64,000 nucleotides of DNA from Ricinus communis (lineage: Eukaryota; Streptophyta; Magnoliopsida; Malpighiales; Euphorbiaceae). Location: positions 10,230,001 to 10,294,000 of the forward strand of contig NC_063257.1 in NCBI RefSeq assembly GCF_019578655.1, read 5' to 3'. The stretch's first letter is position 1. Each line of letters starts with the position of its first letter. A program made the position numbers and the translations under genes. Below are positions 49,001 to 61,338 of the stretch, one piece after another. The notes under the pieces were generated by a model that worked only from the letters and a program-made list of their open reading frames with translations, searched no databases and was not told the origin of the DNA.

Positions 49001-52000
49001 TTATTACATTCTAAAGCTCCATTTTCTTTTGATCCTATCTTTGCTGCATTCAAAAAACCTGGTCAACAGAAAACATTTTCCTGGGTGATGGGACAAGTAA
49101 GCCATTTCCAAAGAAAATTCCCCTTCTGAGTTATGAAAAGGGAAGTCATTTTCGGATGAGTTATGAAGTTAAAGAACTTATATAAAAGCTAACTAAATGT
49201 ATGTTGAATAATTTATAAAATACTAAGTACTAACAATCATCAAATTGTGCCAGTCATTGAACAATTGCTAAAAGAGATTTTGGACTTGCTATTTTAGTGT
49301 AATTTTCTTTTATATAATTATAAATTGAAAATATAAATGAGTTTAAATATTTTAGTAATCTCCTTTTTAAAGAAAGTAGTAATTGTCAGAACATGCCAAA
49401 CACCAAAAAAACAATTTCCTTACGAAATTTGATGTGCAACCAAAAAATAGAAAATGAGTTGTTTTCCTAGAAAACTTTCTTAAAGGAAAACATTTCCATG
49501 ATGGTGAGGGATGCGTACGAGGGAGACTTGAAGGTTGCATTTTGAACCGATGGTTAAATGTGTAATAACAAGGGAAATTATATTTGAAGCAAAAGTGCTT
49601 TATGTTCCTTTCTTGTCTAGGCCCTAGGATAAAGGATGAACATCTCTAGAGAAATTTTAAGAAAGTAAGTTTAGGAATCACCTGAGAATGAAGGTATTGT
49701 ATTGATGCAATGACATTAGAATAGAGAGATAGCTTCTTTTTTTTTTCGGTTTCTTTTTATCATTTTCTTTAGTAGATTGAAAATGAGCTTGTATATAGTA
49801 AAAAATAAAATAAATCTGTTGGAAATGTTAAAACATAATGGTAGAATAGTAATGTTATCAATTGAGCAGTAAATGATGTGCACAGGATATGCACGTTCTT
49901 TTCTGATACCTAAATTTCACATTAATTATTGTATATTTGTATTCCTTGAGCAAGTCCCTACCTAGTAGTAGGAACTAGGAATCATAACTTTAATGGGGTC
50001 GGGGGATAAAAAAAGACATCGCGCGTGTTAGTTTTTCTGCTTTTTGTTGAATTCCAGCAGTTCCTGAGAATAATATGTCAATCTCCTCTCTTAACTACAG
50101 TTATAAAGAATCATGGATGTTCATCAATTCTATTATGTGTATTAGTTTTGATTTTCAACCATTTTATCATAGGAGTGTAGAGTAAACTTCAAAAAGAAAT
50201 GTATAAAAGTAGCAACGAATTATTATAGGAAAATAGAGATTTTGAATTCTGGAAAAATCAATAATTTCTTAATAAAATATTTGGTAATTTAAGTAACTGA
50301 CAAACATACGGTTTTGTACAAATGCTGACTATCGCTTAGCACAAATTTCATTCAACAGTAGAGATCTAAGATCTATCCTTTCCACCTATTCAAATGATCT
50401 TACGATAAGTATAGCTTTTCCATCTCCTTTTTCATTCGTCTGTACGATTGCAGTAAAGGATATATTGACCCTTCCCAAATTGATCAAGTTGTTCTTCTTT
50501 CTATACATAATTTTAGTTCTATAAGACATTTGGATTTTAGCAATCATTTCAAATCAATTTGTTTTATGCAAGGTACAAACTCTCTCAATCCCAACGTGAC
50601 AATGACTTCTTCTGATAGGAGTGAGCAACAAAATAAATTTCATGCAAGTAATTTTCCACGTAATCATTATGTTGGGAATAACTGTTTGCACAGTTTTGAA
50701 CTAAGTCATGTGAACAAGTTGATGAGGATTCTTATGAAGGTAAGGTATGAACTTGTAACTAGTTTTATCTATTTCTTAGATTAGATTCCATTAACAAAGA
50801 ACATATAAACTGTTGCACATCTCTCAATAATTTGAGCTCTAATTTGAGTGGTATGTGTGGATGAGAGAGCGAGAAAGAAAGAGATAAGAGAAAAATATCT
50901 TACATTTTCTACAAGGTTTGAAGTACATTAATGATAATATGTAAACTTATTGGATTTTTATTGTATTGTACTCGCATTGATATTGGGAGTCTTAGTTGTA
51001 ATTTTAATATTGCACTATGTCACTATCGTTGCTTATTTGTCTAGAAATTCTACGCGACGATAAAAAGTTATGTGGTGGAGTAGCAACTCACCAATGAGCA
51101 TTAAATTCAGTGTTATCATGATCTAGGTCAGTGGCATATCTACGCCCTTTGACTTTAACCATCAAATACCAAGATTTACCCACATGTAGACGCGATGTTC
51201 CTATGGAAGGTAGGTGTAAGTGTAACCTAGTTGGCTTTGAGGATTCTAAAAGTTCTACCTAAATAATGCTTGCTGCTCTAGTTTAAGCTCCATTTATGCT
51301 ACTTGGAAGAAATTTTCCTGAACAAATGCTACTCAGGTCAACCAAAATAAATTGATTAATGATAGTTCATATTAGGACAAAATGTTTAAGAAAAAGGAGA
51401 CGCCACTTGTGTTGTGAATGGCATTATGTCTATTGACAGAACACCTTCAACATGTCCGTTTAACACAGAAGGATATCATTGCCAACTTCTTTTAAAAGCT
51501 AAGGATATTGTAACATAAAACTCTTCATGCCCTAGACTAAAACTAGGAGCAAAAATAGGAGAACTGCTTACCTTCTCAAAACCTTTCATGAAATATTGGT
51601 CATTCATCAATATCCTCAACTCTGTAACATCTTATGCTAATCCCCCTATCTGTAGTACTATAACTCTTAATGACACCAAATCATGAATCAATAGTTTAAG
51701 ATTATTGCTCAGGACGTTCTCATTGGTGTCTTCCTACTTGTTTTAGTTGCCTGGTACTTTAAATTTGTCATTCCTGTTTTGTATTCTTTACTAGCTTCTC
51801 CATTCCTTTGCCTTGTGAAAATTTTAATGTGGCACGTGTTCGTTGGGAGGTTGTGCTTTGAGGAAAGACTAGCATTAGTGCGAAGAAGTGCTCTAAACTC
51901 GACTTAATTAGGTTCATCACCCGAATATTAACAGTCAAATGTCTAAATGTTTTAGTTTTATGAGTAGTCTGTATTACCAACAGCATTACAATCATGAAAC

Positions 52001-52808
52001 ACAAAATGAGAACTACATTGCATGGTTTTGTATCACATTTAAAAGGGGCAGCCTAGTGCATGAGGCTTTTTTTTGGCACAGGTCAAGGAAGGTTGTCTAT
52101 TGTATGAACCTTCCTTCTCTCTCTCTCTCTCTGTAGGGAGACAATTTCTTCTTCTGTTAACAAAGGAGCAACCTCAAAAGTGGCAATAATAATAACCTGA
52201 AAATAAGCATTCTTGATCTTATTACAAAATCACGACCACTTATTGCACACATATTTGGCTCAAGACATACTGGTTTTGGTTCTTGAATAACTGATACAGC
52301 AGTGTTAATGTCCATCTTAAATCTTAGGGGTTTGATTAAATTCCCGATCTTTCATCTATTCTTGTTTTATCTGAACCTGAATCATTTCATGAAGCTATTT
52401 ATTAGTAGTATGATTTGGGAATATCTTGTTTGTTACTTGCAGCAGACAAACACTGCAGATATGTTAGATGAGGCAGTGGGGTATGTTAAGTTTCTCCAAA
52501 GGCAAATTCAGGTATTTCCTATGCTGAGCTTGTTTCAGAATCTTCATTTTTTTTCTAAGGTTGATGAGGCGATTTAATGTTCAATCTTAAAACCTTTTTG
52601 AATTTGTCTCTTAGCAATTAGAAGATAATACTTTGTACTTGTTTTTTTTTTTTCTGTCAAAGCAGAAAATTAAATGTGATGAAAGTAAGGGAATGCTATA
52701 TTTGAAACTGATTTAGTGAATTAACTATAGGCAAAGTTTTCACTTGTTGGAATATCTCAGGAACTCACGGAACATCAAAGGAAATGCACATGCATGGCCA
52801 AAGAATAA
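46026..52808 (+). CDS. bHLH81: bHLH80/81 (FBH)-type transcription factor
   Basis: Five exons, 46026-46496, 46715-46867, 46954-47019, 52443-52511 and 52761-52808, give 268 aa with consistent phases. The N-terminus has Gly and Glu homopolymers (codon repeats), RFRSAPPTWLEALLEE and the S/P-rich middle typical of this subfamily. The bHLH domain is at about residues 190-255: HPRSIAERVRRTRISDRIRK (basic region with the E-box-contacting His, Glu and Arg), then LQELVPNMDK, QTNTADMLDEAV and YVKFLQRQIQELTEHQ. The 5.4-kb intron 3 splits the loop. Family knowledge: FBH proteins bind E-boxes (including the CONSTANS promoter) and act in flowering time and stomatal opening, in the nucleus. The annotated ATG is the first in frame before the Gly run. 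A tandem CAGCAG acceptor precedes exon 4. Confidence 0.92.
47020..52442 (+). other. 5.4-kb intron 3 of the bHLH gene
   Basis: A GTAACA donor at 47020 and a TTGCAG acceptor at 52442 bound it. No intact mobile element is visible. Around 49060-49500, GAAAACATTTTCC, AAGCCATTTCC and AAGGAAAACATTTCC words occur in opposite orientations, as in a decayed MITE. Open frames in it are short and unremarkable. Confidence 0.6.
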
Positions 52809-53681
52809 CAGGAAGGAGGTAAGACAAAGCTACTGTTTCCTATAATTATTAGATATATGAAGTTTGCTGCTGTTATTATTCTTTTAAAAAAAATCATCAT
52901 TTTGATACAAGTTTTCTTATCTTCTTCTGCAACCTTTAGATGAAACCTGTAATGAGAATTGCATATCTTTAGAGTCCATGATCAAGGCTTACTGCTTCAT
53001 CTTGAAAAGACTCGCTCTCTGAAGTCAACTTGGTATGGCTGTAGTTGTAGAATATTGTATACAATAATATTCTTCAAGGTAGTGCTCTTCAAGTTTATAT
53101 ATATTCATTATCATTGTTTCCAAAATTATATCATATATTTAGGAATCTGTATTCTGTTGAACTCTCTTACAAATCAGGAAGCTATTTTTATCAATAAAAA
53201 TCTTTGGTCGATGATTCAGATACATGTTTAGTTATTTTCTGGCTTAAAATTGCAACTTATGGTAGCATCTGTGCTATTTTCACACAAGAGAACGAAGATT
53301 TCAGGTGAGAAAAATCTATACTTTGAGTTATCATATATCAATGATTTATTATTTAATAAAATAGCTAAGGTGCTAATTGATATGTTGTGTTCTTATTAGT
53401 TTTCAAGTATTTTGGATGAGACTGCTTGATCAATTCTCATTGGAAAATCAGTGCTGTATGTAATATTAACTATAAGATATGTGTTCTCTTTGTATTGAAG
53501 TTGCTGGAACTTGTTTGTTCTCCTCTTTTGATACTTCAATAAATTCTTTAGACTTTGTTGTATGACATTCTTTTGAGATAAAATTATTTTGCTTAGAATT
53601 CGGCAATCCCAAGTTTCTTTGCAATTATACGATTACAAGAAATTAGTATTACCTTTTAGTTTGACATTCTTTTGGGATCAA

Positions 53682-53900
53682 CCAAGAGCCAGCTTTTCGT
53701 ACAACTCACATGCATCATTTTTTTTCTCAGGAAAGGGAAATTCCTATCCTGATTGGAACTTGCATTAAGTTTTTTTGGAAGCTTTCATTCTGATGTATCG
53801 ACCAGATCCTCAATAAAGAGCCAGATTTACATTTAACTCAACATGCATTGTTTAAAAACGAGTACTTCCTCCCTAATAGGAACTTGCATAGAGTTTTGTC
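53682..53900 (+). repeat. Local ~100-bp imperfect tandem duplication downstream of the bHLH gene
   Basis: AAGAGCCAG, AACTCACATGCAT and GGAACTTGCAT-AGTTTT appear in the same order twice, at about 53682-53780 and 53811-53900, with many differences. Confidence 0.55.
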
Positions 53901-54481
53901 AGGCTAGGGTTAGGGTCAGGTTTCTAAAACCATATGCCTGATGAGTGGCACAAGTTCTGTTCAAAGATCAGGATGCCATTCAGAAGGAAAATCATTGAAC
54001 TTACCTGCTGTATTGACAACTATGCACAGAAGTTTTACATTTACGTTGTCACAAAGTTGCTCTCTTTGTTCTTTCTTGCCCTATTCTTTTGTCCAAACCA
54101 AGAAACCAAGAAATACGAATAAATAATTACTCTATGCGCAGCTACGCTTCTTGCCCTATGATTTACAATTATTCAGATTCTGAGCAAAAAAAAAAAGAAA
54201 AAAACGAAAAGAAAGTATTGTTTTAACCAAAACCTTCAGAGGGTTATCCATATATACTTTCATAATCATTTGAAAGATCAAGGGATTTCAAATTCCAAAG
54301 AAGTGATTGCAGAATAGAGAAAAGGTAATGAAATCCTAAAAAATAACAAATAGTCGCATCTTCTACAAATGATTGAGAATACATCTTGATGAGGTATGTA
54401 CTGAGGACGCATATCTGTGAATCGGATGGAGAAGGGAAAAACAAATCTCCAGCAAATAATAGACGAAAACTTGCTGCTTGA

Positions 54482-54940
54482 TCATGTCCTTTCAGAATTC
54501 CCACCAGCCTGCGTATGCAACTGTTTCAGGTTGTGATGCTCAAGTCTCTTGCTGCTTGAGGGCTAAGCATCAAATGATTGTTCATTATCCTACAATAATG
54601 GCACTGCAAACTGTCTTCTAGAATGTGAAGAATCACCAACTTTTTGAAAGGGGAGAAAGAAAAAAGAAAAGGAAAAGGAGAAGAATGGGAGTTCTAAAAC
54701 CATGCACAGACCATCTTCCTCAGAGCTCAAAACTCTCCTCTTGCGCTCATTTTTAACAGTCTGTCCTGTCATAGTTGATGCTTCAACTGACCCATCTCTG
54801 TGCAAATTCCCCATTCCGAGTCCCTACCCACTGTTGCCCATCTCCCCATTAATGACTGGAACTGGCCAGATCTCTGTTAAACTGTAGGAAGATAAGCTTG
54901 CTGCAGAGGAAGATGTCTCAATTACCAATGGAGGATCCAT
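54482..54940 (-). pseudogene. bHLH79-like pseudogene lacking the bHLH core
   Basis: On the minus strand 54940 to about 54700 reads MDPPLVIETSSSAASLSSYS, then LTEIWPVPVINGE, an in-frame TAG, then GNLHRDGSVEASTMTGQTV and KRRVLSSEED. This is the N-terminal signature of bHLH79/BEE-type factors. A purine-rich tract (about 54645-54680 on plus) then intervenes. About 54575-54482 carries PQAARDL in one frame and QLHTQAGGNSERT plus stop in another, matching the family's C-terminus. The entire DNA-binding and dimerisation region is missing. It is a different bHLH subfamily from the gene at 46-53 kb, so not a simple tandem copy. Whether it arose by retroposition or by deletion is not clear. Confidence 0.72.
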
Positions 54941-56838
54941 ATTTCTTAATGCAAATTCTGGGTCATTCAAGAAGGTACATATGGAGATTTGGGATCAAAA
55001 TTTATCTGAGATTGAAATAGAAAGGGAGAAAATGTGGGTTTAGCTTTGTGGGTTTATGGAATACTGGCAGCAAGTGTATTTGATTAGGAAAAATTATTAG
55101 CAGTTAGATTGGTTATTGCAGAAGTGATTAATAGATACGGTGAGAATGTAAAAATCAGTCCATGATATACTCGCCTTTGAGCGACATTTGAGTTGGAGTT
55201 AAATGAGTTGACCCGAGTTCAAATATTATATTATTTGATTTGATTATTCTGTTATATATTTAGATTATATTAATTTCTTAATCACGTGAAACTACGTGAA
55301 TAATAATTATTAAACTCTTTAGTTTTTACATATTAATTTCTTAAAATTATGGATAGTTATCATAAGACAATTTTTGTTATTAATTTTATATTATTTTTTA
55401 TTAAACATTGTTTAATTTACACTTTTATATAATTTGTGCTTTGAAGTAATAAATATGTGTCGAAGAACAATTAAATCTTTTTAGATTAAGAAATCGTAAT
55501 AATTTGTAATAATTCAATCCTTCTCAATTTTGATTTTTTTCAATTCTGAATCGTTATAATTAATTCATTATTAAATTAATCAATTAAAAATATTAGCATA
55601 GACTAATTATGTACTTCTATAAGATGTTGATATTAAAAAATATTCACTTATAAATATATGTATTTGAGTTATAATTTCATTAGCAGTTGATATTTATATT
55701 ACAAAGTTTATATCTTATTTTATTAATTCAATTAATTATCTAATGATATTTAAATTTTTTAGAATTTTAATATCAAAGTATCTTTACATGTGAATAATTT
55801 CTAATAAAAAAAGTAAGATTTAAAATTTATTTAGATTTTATTTTTTTTTATCAAATGTTACTAATTATATTAATTAATTACAATAATAGACTAATATGAA
55901 AAAACTAAAATGAAAAATTAATAACAACTTTTTAGATTTTATATTATATATGAAGATAAATATATCAATTATGGTGTTAGAATTTGGGTATGAATATGAT
56001 TAGATATATTTAACTTATTAAATTTTTATTTTTAAATTTAAAATTACTAAATTTGATTTACTGAAAATAAAAATATTGAATTGATTTAATATTATAGGGA
56101 CTGCCTTTCTTTCTTTTCCTTTAGATTTCGATTTAATTTTCACTACTTTTTCTAAAATTACTCTTTTTGTTTTATTGTTTCTTTTTTAAAGTAGGATTTA
56201 AAAAGATTGGAATTCAGAATCTCATTCCTTTGAAGAGGGTTTCAAGATTAGGAAGTTCAAACAGAGTCCTAACTCATTATTTAGTTGGGTTATGTACCAT
56301 AGATACTAAATAATTGATTTAACTATTTGCATTAACCCAAACTCTAATATGTTTCCTAGCCAATCTATAATACTATACTAAAACTAAGTCTCGCAATATT
56401 ACACTAAATAACAATTTTTATTTTTAAATTTTTAATCCAACTTAACCTAGTTTGATTTAGATAAAACACTTATTTAATATAATTAATAATTAATTAAATA
56501 AAAGACTAAATTGGTCCCTCTCATTAAAATAATATAAACGATCTTATGGGGTAAATTTGTATGTCCCTCTCTTTTGTACTTTTATATATGTTATGGTTAT
56601 AAACTAACACTATTTTAAGATTGCATAAATTATTTTTGAATTTTAATTTAAACTTAATAAATTTTTAATAATTTGAGAGGTTAATTGTATAAAATAATTA
56701 TATTCGATGGAGTAAAATTAGTATTAACTCAATTATCCTCTATTGATGTGTCTAAGTTAGTCTCGAAAGTGCATGAACTGTTCTTATAGTGAAGCGGTAA
56801 ATTCACCTTGAGGTCGACTTTTCAATGAACTATAAAAC
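54941..56838. other. AT-rich intergenic DNA
   Basis: No gene is seen. Around 56365-56420 the sequence TCTATAATACTATACTAAAAC resembles the 5' start of Helitron-like repeats. Around 56510-56570 TAAATTGGTCCCTCTCATTA resembles a decayed MITE end. Confidence 0.45.
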
Positions 56839-57061
56839 TGTTAAGAACTGAAGTATAAAGTAAAAGAGAACTCAACAATTCTGGATAATTGTATGACTTC
56901 TTATTGAATAAACTTAGGCTTAAATAGCCTTTTTGTAACAACAAAATGAGAAAAACAATGAGAAAAACATGCTCACATTATTAACAATTCAACGTAAAAA
57001 GTGCTAACAATAAGATTATTCCAAATAGAAATGTTAACTGAATGCCTAAAATTTCTCTTCA
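56839..57061 (-). repeat. 3' LTR of copia element
   Basis: 223 bp, starting TGTTAAGAACTGAAG and ending CTCTTCA. It is about 94% identical by eye to the LTR at 61126-61338 and about 10 bp longer, mainly because of a duplicated AATGAGAAAAAC unit. The outer flank AAAAC (56834-56838) resembles AAAGC beyond the other LTR. Confidence 0.92.
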
Positions 57062-57072
57062 TATCCCCCCTT
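57062..57072 (-). other. Polypurine tract of copia element
   Basis: On the minus strand AAGGGGGGATA lies directly before the 3' LTR, the normal place for plus-strand priming. Confidence 0.85.
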
Positions 57073-57092
57073 AAACTAGTTACCAAGGACAA

Positions 57093-58841
57093 CTAGTTTA
57101 ACTCAGGAACACAACAAACTCCTAGCTGACTTCGAAACTTCTGAAAAACAACCACCGTGAGGGGTTTTGTCATCAAATCAACCAGCTGATTTTGAGTCCC
57201 ACAGTGAACTAATTCAACTATGCCATCTTTTGTAAGATCTGGAAGGAAATGAAAGCGTACATCAATGTGCTTACTCCGGCCATGTAACACAGGATTTTTT
57301 GACAGTTTTATTTTGGAACTGTTATCACAATAAATTGTTGTGCACTTACTTTCCTCTTGACTCAGTTTTTCAAATATTCTTTTCATCCAGATAGCTTGAC
57401 TTGCACATGCTGCTGCAGCCACAAATTCTACTTCCGTTGTTGAGAGTGTGACTATAGGTTGTTTCCGTGAAGACCATGCAACAGCTCCTGCACCCAACAT
57501 AAAAACATATCCTGATGTACTTTTTCTATCTTCAACATCGCCTGCATAGTCACTATCAGTATATCCAACCGGACTTTTGTATCCTCTATGCTTATAGAAA
57601 ACTCCAAATCCTATTGTGCCTTTCAAGTACCTTAGTATTCTCTTTGCTACCATCAAATGCAATTCAGTTGGATTGGCCATGTACCTGCTAATTAGACTTA
57701 CTACAAATATCAAATCTGGTCTCATAGTGGTTAAGTACATAAGTCATCCTACCATTTGCTTAAACAAAGTTGCATCCACATGAACCCCACTTTCATCTTT
57801 AAAAAGCTTACAGCTTGGAACAATAGGATTATGAACTGATTTGCTATTTTCCATTTGAAATCTCTTCAAGACTTCTAAGGCATATTTTCTTTGACAAATA
57901 TAAATACCATCAGACCTTTGTAAGACTTCTATACCCAAGAAAAACCTCATTCTTCCTAAATCAGTCATATCGAATTCCCTCAACATGGAACTTTTAAAAT
58001 CACTAAACATCAATTCACCATTGCCAGTAAATATTAAGTCATCAACATACAAACTAACAATGAGAGTTTTACCTCCGTTGCTTCTTTTAATGAACAAAGT
58101 ATATTCATTATGACACTTCTCAAACCCTTCGTTTGTGAAATGAGCTTCAATGCAATTGAACCAAACTCGTGGAGCTTGTTTCAGTCCATATAGTGCTTTC
58201 TTCAATTTATAAACTTTTTAAGGATTATCTTTCAGTTCATAACCTTTTGGTTGTTCCACATACACTTCTTCCTTAAGTTCTCCATGTAAGAATGCAGATT
58301 TGACGTCAAGCTGATAGAGTGTCCATCTTTTTTGTACTGCAAGTGCTACAATCATTCTCATCGTGTCCATTCTTGCAACTGGTGCAAATACTTCTGTGTA
58401 ATCTATCCCTTGTTGCTGCACATATCCTTTTACTACTAATCGGGCTTTCAATTTGTCAACTTCTCCATTCTTCTTGAGTTTAGTCTTATAAACCCATTTC
58501 AATCCAATTGTCTTTGCACCTTCAGGAAGATCAATGAGTTCCCATGTGTTGTTCTTCTCAATAGCTTGTATCTCCATGTCCATTGCTTGTCTCTATTTAT
58601 CATGTTTAACTGCTTCTTTAAAATGAGTTGGATTTGCTGAAGCAAAGAGAACTGAATTGACAATTGCATCTTCGTCTTCTGAATCTTCTGAAATTCCTTC
58701 CTCAGTAATATAATCACGCATCCATGTTGGAGGCTTTCTAGTTCTTCTTTCAGTAGGACTAAATGGTTCTTCAGTATTTTGAGGACTGCTAATAGACTCA
58801 GTGCTTGCTTCTTCCTCTCCATTTAGTGCGTCTCTATTCAC
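57093..58841 (-). pseudogene. Copia RT and RNase H, interrupted by stops
   Basis: Reading from 58841 downward in one frame: an acidic linker, then NNTWELIDLP, KWVYKTKLKKNGE, QLDVKSAFLHGEL, YGLKQAPRVWF and the catalytic YVDD motif. Next come RPDLIF and the RNase H part (TDSDYAGDVEDRKSTSG, SSRKQPIVTLSTTE), ending at VPELN. Nonsense codons in the same frame are at 58593-58595, 58218-58220 and 57744-57746. Confidence 0.92.
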
Positions 58842-58898
58842 AGCATCATTATTGTCCCATTCTAGATCAACTAATATGTGTTCTTCATAACTTTTATC

Positions 58899-59765
58899 CT
58901 AGCTCCAAGATTTAACTTCCTCAAAGACCACATCTCTGCTGATTATGATCTTCTTTGCAACTGGATCATATAGTCTGTATGCTTTAGACTCCTCACTTAT
59001 GCCCAATAGCACACAAGCAAGACTCTTTGAATCTAATTTTTTTCTTTTCACGTCATGAACATGCACATGTGCCAAACAGCCGAAAATTTTGAAATAATCG
59101 ATTGAGGGTCTACTCCCACTCCATGCTTCCTCAGGTGTTTGATTCTTCACAGCGAGAGTAGGACTTCGATTTAGAACATGGATTGTCCAGTTCATTGCCT
59201 CGGCCAGAAAGTCTTCGGCATTTCTTTCTCCAAGAGCATACATCAAACCATGTTCATCATGGTATGATTCTTTCGTTTTGCTACTTCGTTTTGTTGCGGA
59301 GTGTAAGATGCTGTCAATTGCCTTTTGATTCCATGCTCTATGCAAAACTCATTAAACTCATGTGATGTGAATTCTCCCCCCTATCTGTTCTCAGACATTT
59401 GATATATCCTCCTATTTCCTTTTCTATATAACTTTTAAATTGTTTAAACATGGTTAATGCTTCAGATTTCTCTACTAGAAAATAAACCCACGCCTTTCTA
59501 GTAAGATCATCAATAAAACATAAAAAATACCTCTTCTTACTATTAGGAGAGATTGGTCCGCAAATATCGCCATGAACAAGTTGAAGTTTTTCTGTGGCTC
59601 TCCAATTGCTCGACTTTGGGATTGGATTTCTATGTTGTTTTCCAATCATACAATTTGCACACACCGCTGTTGGAGTTTCGAATGGAGGTAGTCCATGCAC
59701 CATGTTTTTATATTGGAAAGTCCTTAACCCCTTGTAGCTCAAATGTCCATAACGACAGTGCCATA
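58899..59765 (-). pseudogene. Copia integrase, frameshifted
   Basis: The zinc-binding start (WHCRYGHLSYKGL, then CANCMIGKQHR) and catalytic-core pieces (HGDICGPI, LRTDRGE) are readable from 59765 to about 59340. The segment around 59240-59345 is out of frame, and the third catalytic residue region is scrambled. The C-terminal part (NWTIHVLNRSPTLAVKNQTP, FGCLAHVHV, LLGISEESKAYRLYDP) continues to 58899. Confidence 0.88.
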
Positions 59766-59862
59766 AAGTTGTTAAATCACACGTTGAAGTGTAGAGACCA
59801 GTTGAGTTTTAGGGCAATGGTTCTGCCCACAGCACAAACATCTGATTCTTTGCTATCACAGT

Positions 59863-61049
59863 CTAAATTATAAGCCCTTTGTCTGGATGATAGAGTTTGA
59901 GTGTTCCACCTTGAATAAGAATTGCCAACCCTTTTTCTTGTAGTTGACCAATGCTTAACAGATTGTTCTTCAGCTCAGGCACAAAAAATACTTCATAGAC
60001 AGTATATGAAAAACCACTTACTTTCAATCTCACATTGCCTTTACCTAATACATCCAACTTTGTGTTGTTTTTCAGAGTCACCTTCTGCCTAAATGTCTCA
60101 TCAAAGTGTTCAAACTCATTCTTGTCACCACACATGTGATTGTTGCATCCAGAATCTAGAAACCAAATGTTTTTCCTTTGATCATCTTTCATCTTCATAT
60201 ATGACATGAGCAACCTCTCTTCTCCTTCTTCTTCTTGTTCAGCATAATTAGCTTCTTTATCCCAGCTTGGACATTCATATTGAAAATGCCCAAGTTTATA
60301 ACATTTAAAGCATTCTATCGTTGCTTTATTGTAGGACTGGCGCCTCCCTCTTCCTCTACCTCTGTTTGAACCTCGACCCCTTCCCCTTGCACTTGTTGTC
60401 ATCATGACTAACTTGGAGTGCTTGTTCTGTTCCTGCATATCGCTGGAATTTTTGCTCGTGAAGAATTAAAGAACTCTGTAACTCATCTATGGAAAGTTGA
60501 TTGATGTCTTTGGACTCCTCAATTGCACAAACAACATAATTAAATCTCGTCTAGAGATCTGAGATTTTTTTCAACAATTATGACATCTTGCATCTGCTCA
60601 CCATATGTCCTCATCTTGTTGGCCACTGTCAAGACTCTTGAAAAATACTCAGAGACACCTTCTCCGATTTTCATCTCTAGAGTTTCAAACTCTTTACGGA
60701 GAGCTTGAAGATGTGATCTCTTAACTCTAGCACTTCTTTCAAACTTTCTCTTCATGAACTCCTAAATCTGTTTGGAAGTATTTTTCTCCAGAATGGTTTC
60801 TAGTATTGTTTGATCTATGGCTTGAAAAAGAAAGTTTTTTACTTTCATGTCTTTCAGCTGTGATTCCTCTAGCTTCTTTCGTTGTGCTTCTATGTGCATT
60901 GTACCATCTGCTGGTTCCTCATAACCAGTTTCTACCAATCCCCATAACTCCTTTGATCATAGAAAATTTTCCATCAACATGCTCCAATGGTCATAGTGAC
61001 CATTAAAGCGAGGGATAGATGGCTGCACAAAATTCCCTTCGCTTGTCAT
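59863..61049 (-). pseudogene. Copia gag and protease, interrupted
   Basis: Gag starts at the ATG at 61049 (MTSEGNFVQPSIPRFNG), with stops at 60957-60959 and 60762-60764 and frame changes near 60540 and 60440. The zinc knuckle CFKCYKLGHFQYEC lies at about 60270-60315 and the protease active site DSG (in WFLDSGCNNHMCG) at about 60150. The early stops make it non-functional. Confidence 0.88.
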
Positions 61050-61108
61050 TTGTCTTGTTGCTGTAAGGACTTCAAAGTCTGCTGCTTTGTTTTCGCCAAG
61101 CCCAGTGG

Positions 61109-61122
61109 GGGCTCTGATACTA
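61109..61122 (-). other. Primer-binding site of copia element
   Basis: The minus strand reads TAGTATCAGAGCCC three bases inside the 5' LTR, one change from the common plant copia sequence TGGTATCAGAGCC, which pairs with the 3' end of initiator tRNA-Met. Confidence 0.85.
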
Positions 61123-61125
61123 AAA

Positions 61126-61338
61126 TGTTAAGAACTGAAGTATAAAGTAAAAGAGAACTCAACAATTCTGGATAATTGCATGACTTCTCATTGAATAAAC
61201 TTAGGCTTAAATAGCGTTTTACAATGACAACAGAATGAGAAAAACATGCTCACGTTATTAACAATTCAACGTGAAAAGTGCTAACAATAAGATTATTCCA
61301 AATAGAAATCTTAACTGAATGCTTAAAATCTCTCTTCA
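61126..61338 (-). repeat. 5' LTR of copia element
   Basis: 213 bp, TGTTAAGAACTGAAG to CTCTTCA. It is the partner of 56839-57061. Confidence 0.92.

Larger units (their letters stand above)
56839..61338 (-). mobile_element. Ty1/copia LTR retrotransposon, full length but inactivated
   Basis: A 4.5-kb element on the minus strand with LTRs at both ends, a primer-binding site next to the right (5') LTR and a polypurine tract next to the left (3') LTR. The order gag, protease, integrase, reverse transcriptase, RNase H identifies copia. Flanks AAAAC/AAAGC look like a 5-bp target duplication with one change. Coding sequence carries numerous stops and frameshifts, so it cannot move by itself. LTR divergence indicates an insertion that is not recent. 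Confidence 0.95.

Noticed and set aside
54244..54504. 86-codon minus-strand frame next to the bHLH79-like pseudogene
   Set aside because: It overlaps the pseudogene's C-terminal end in another frame and has no family resemblance.
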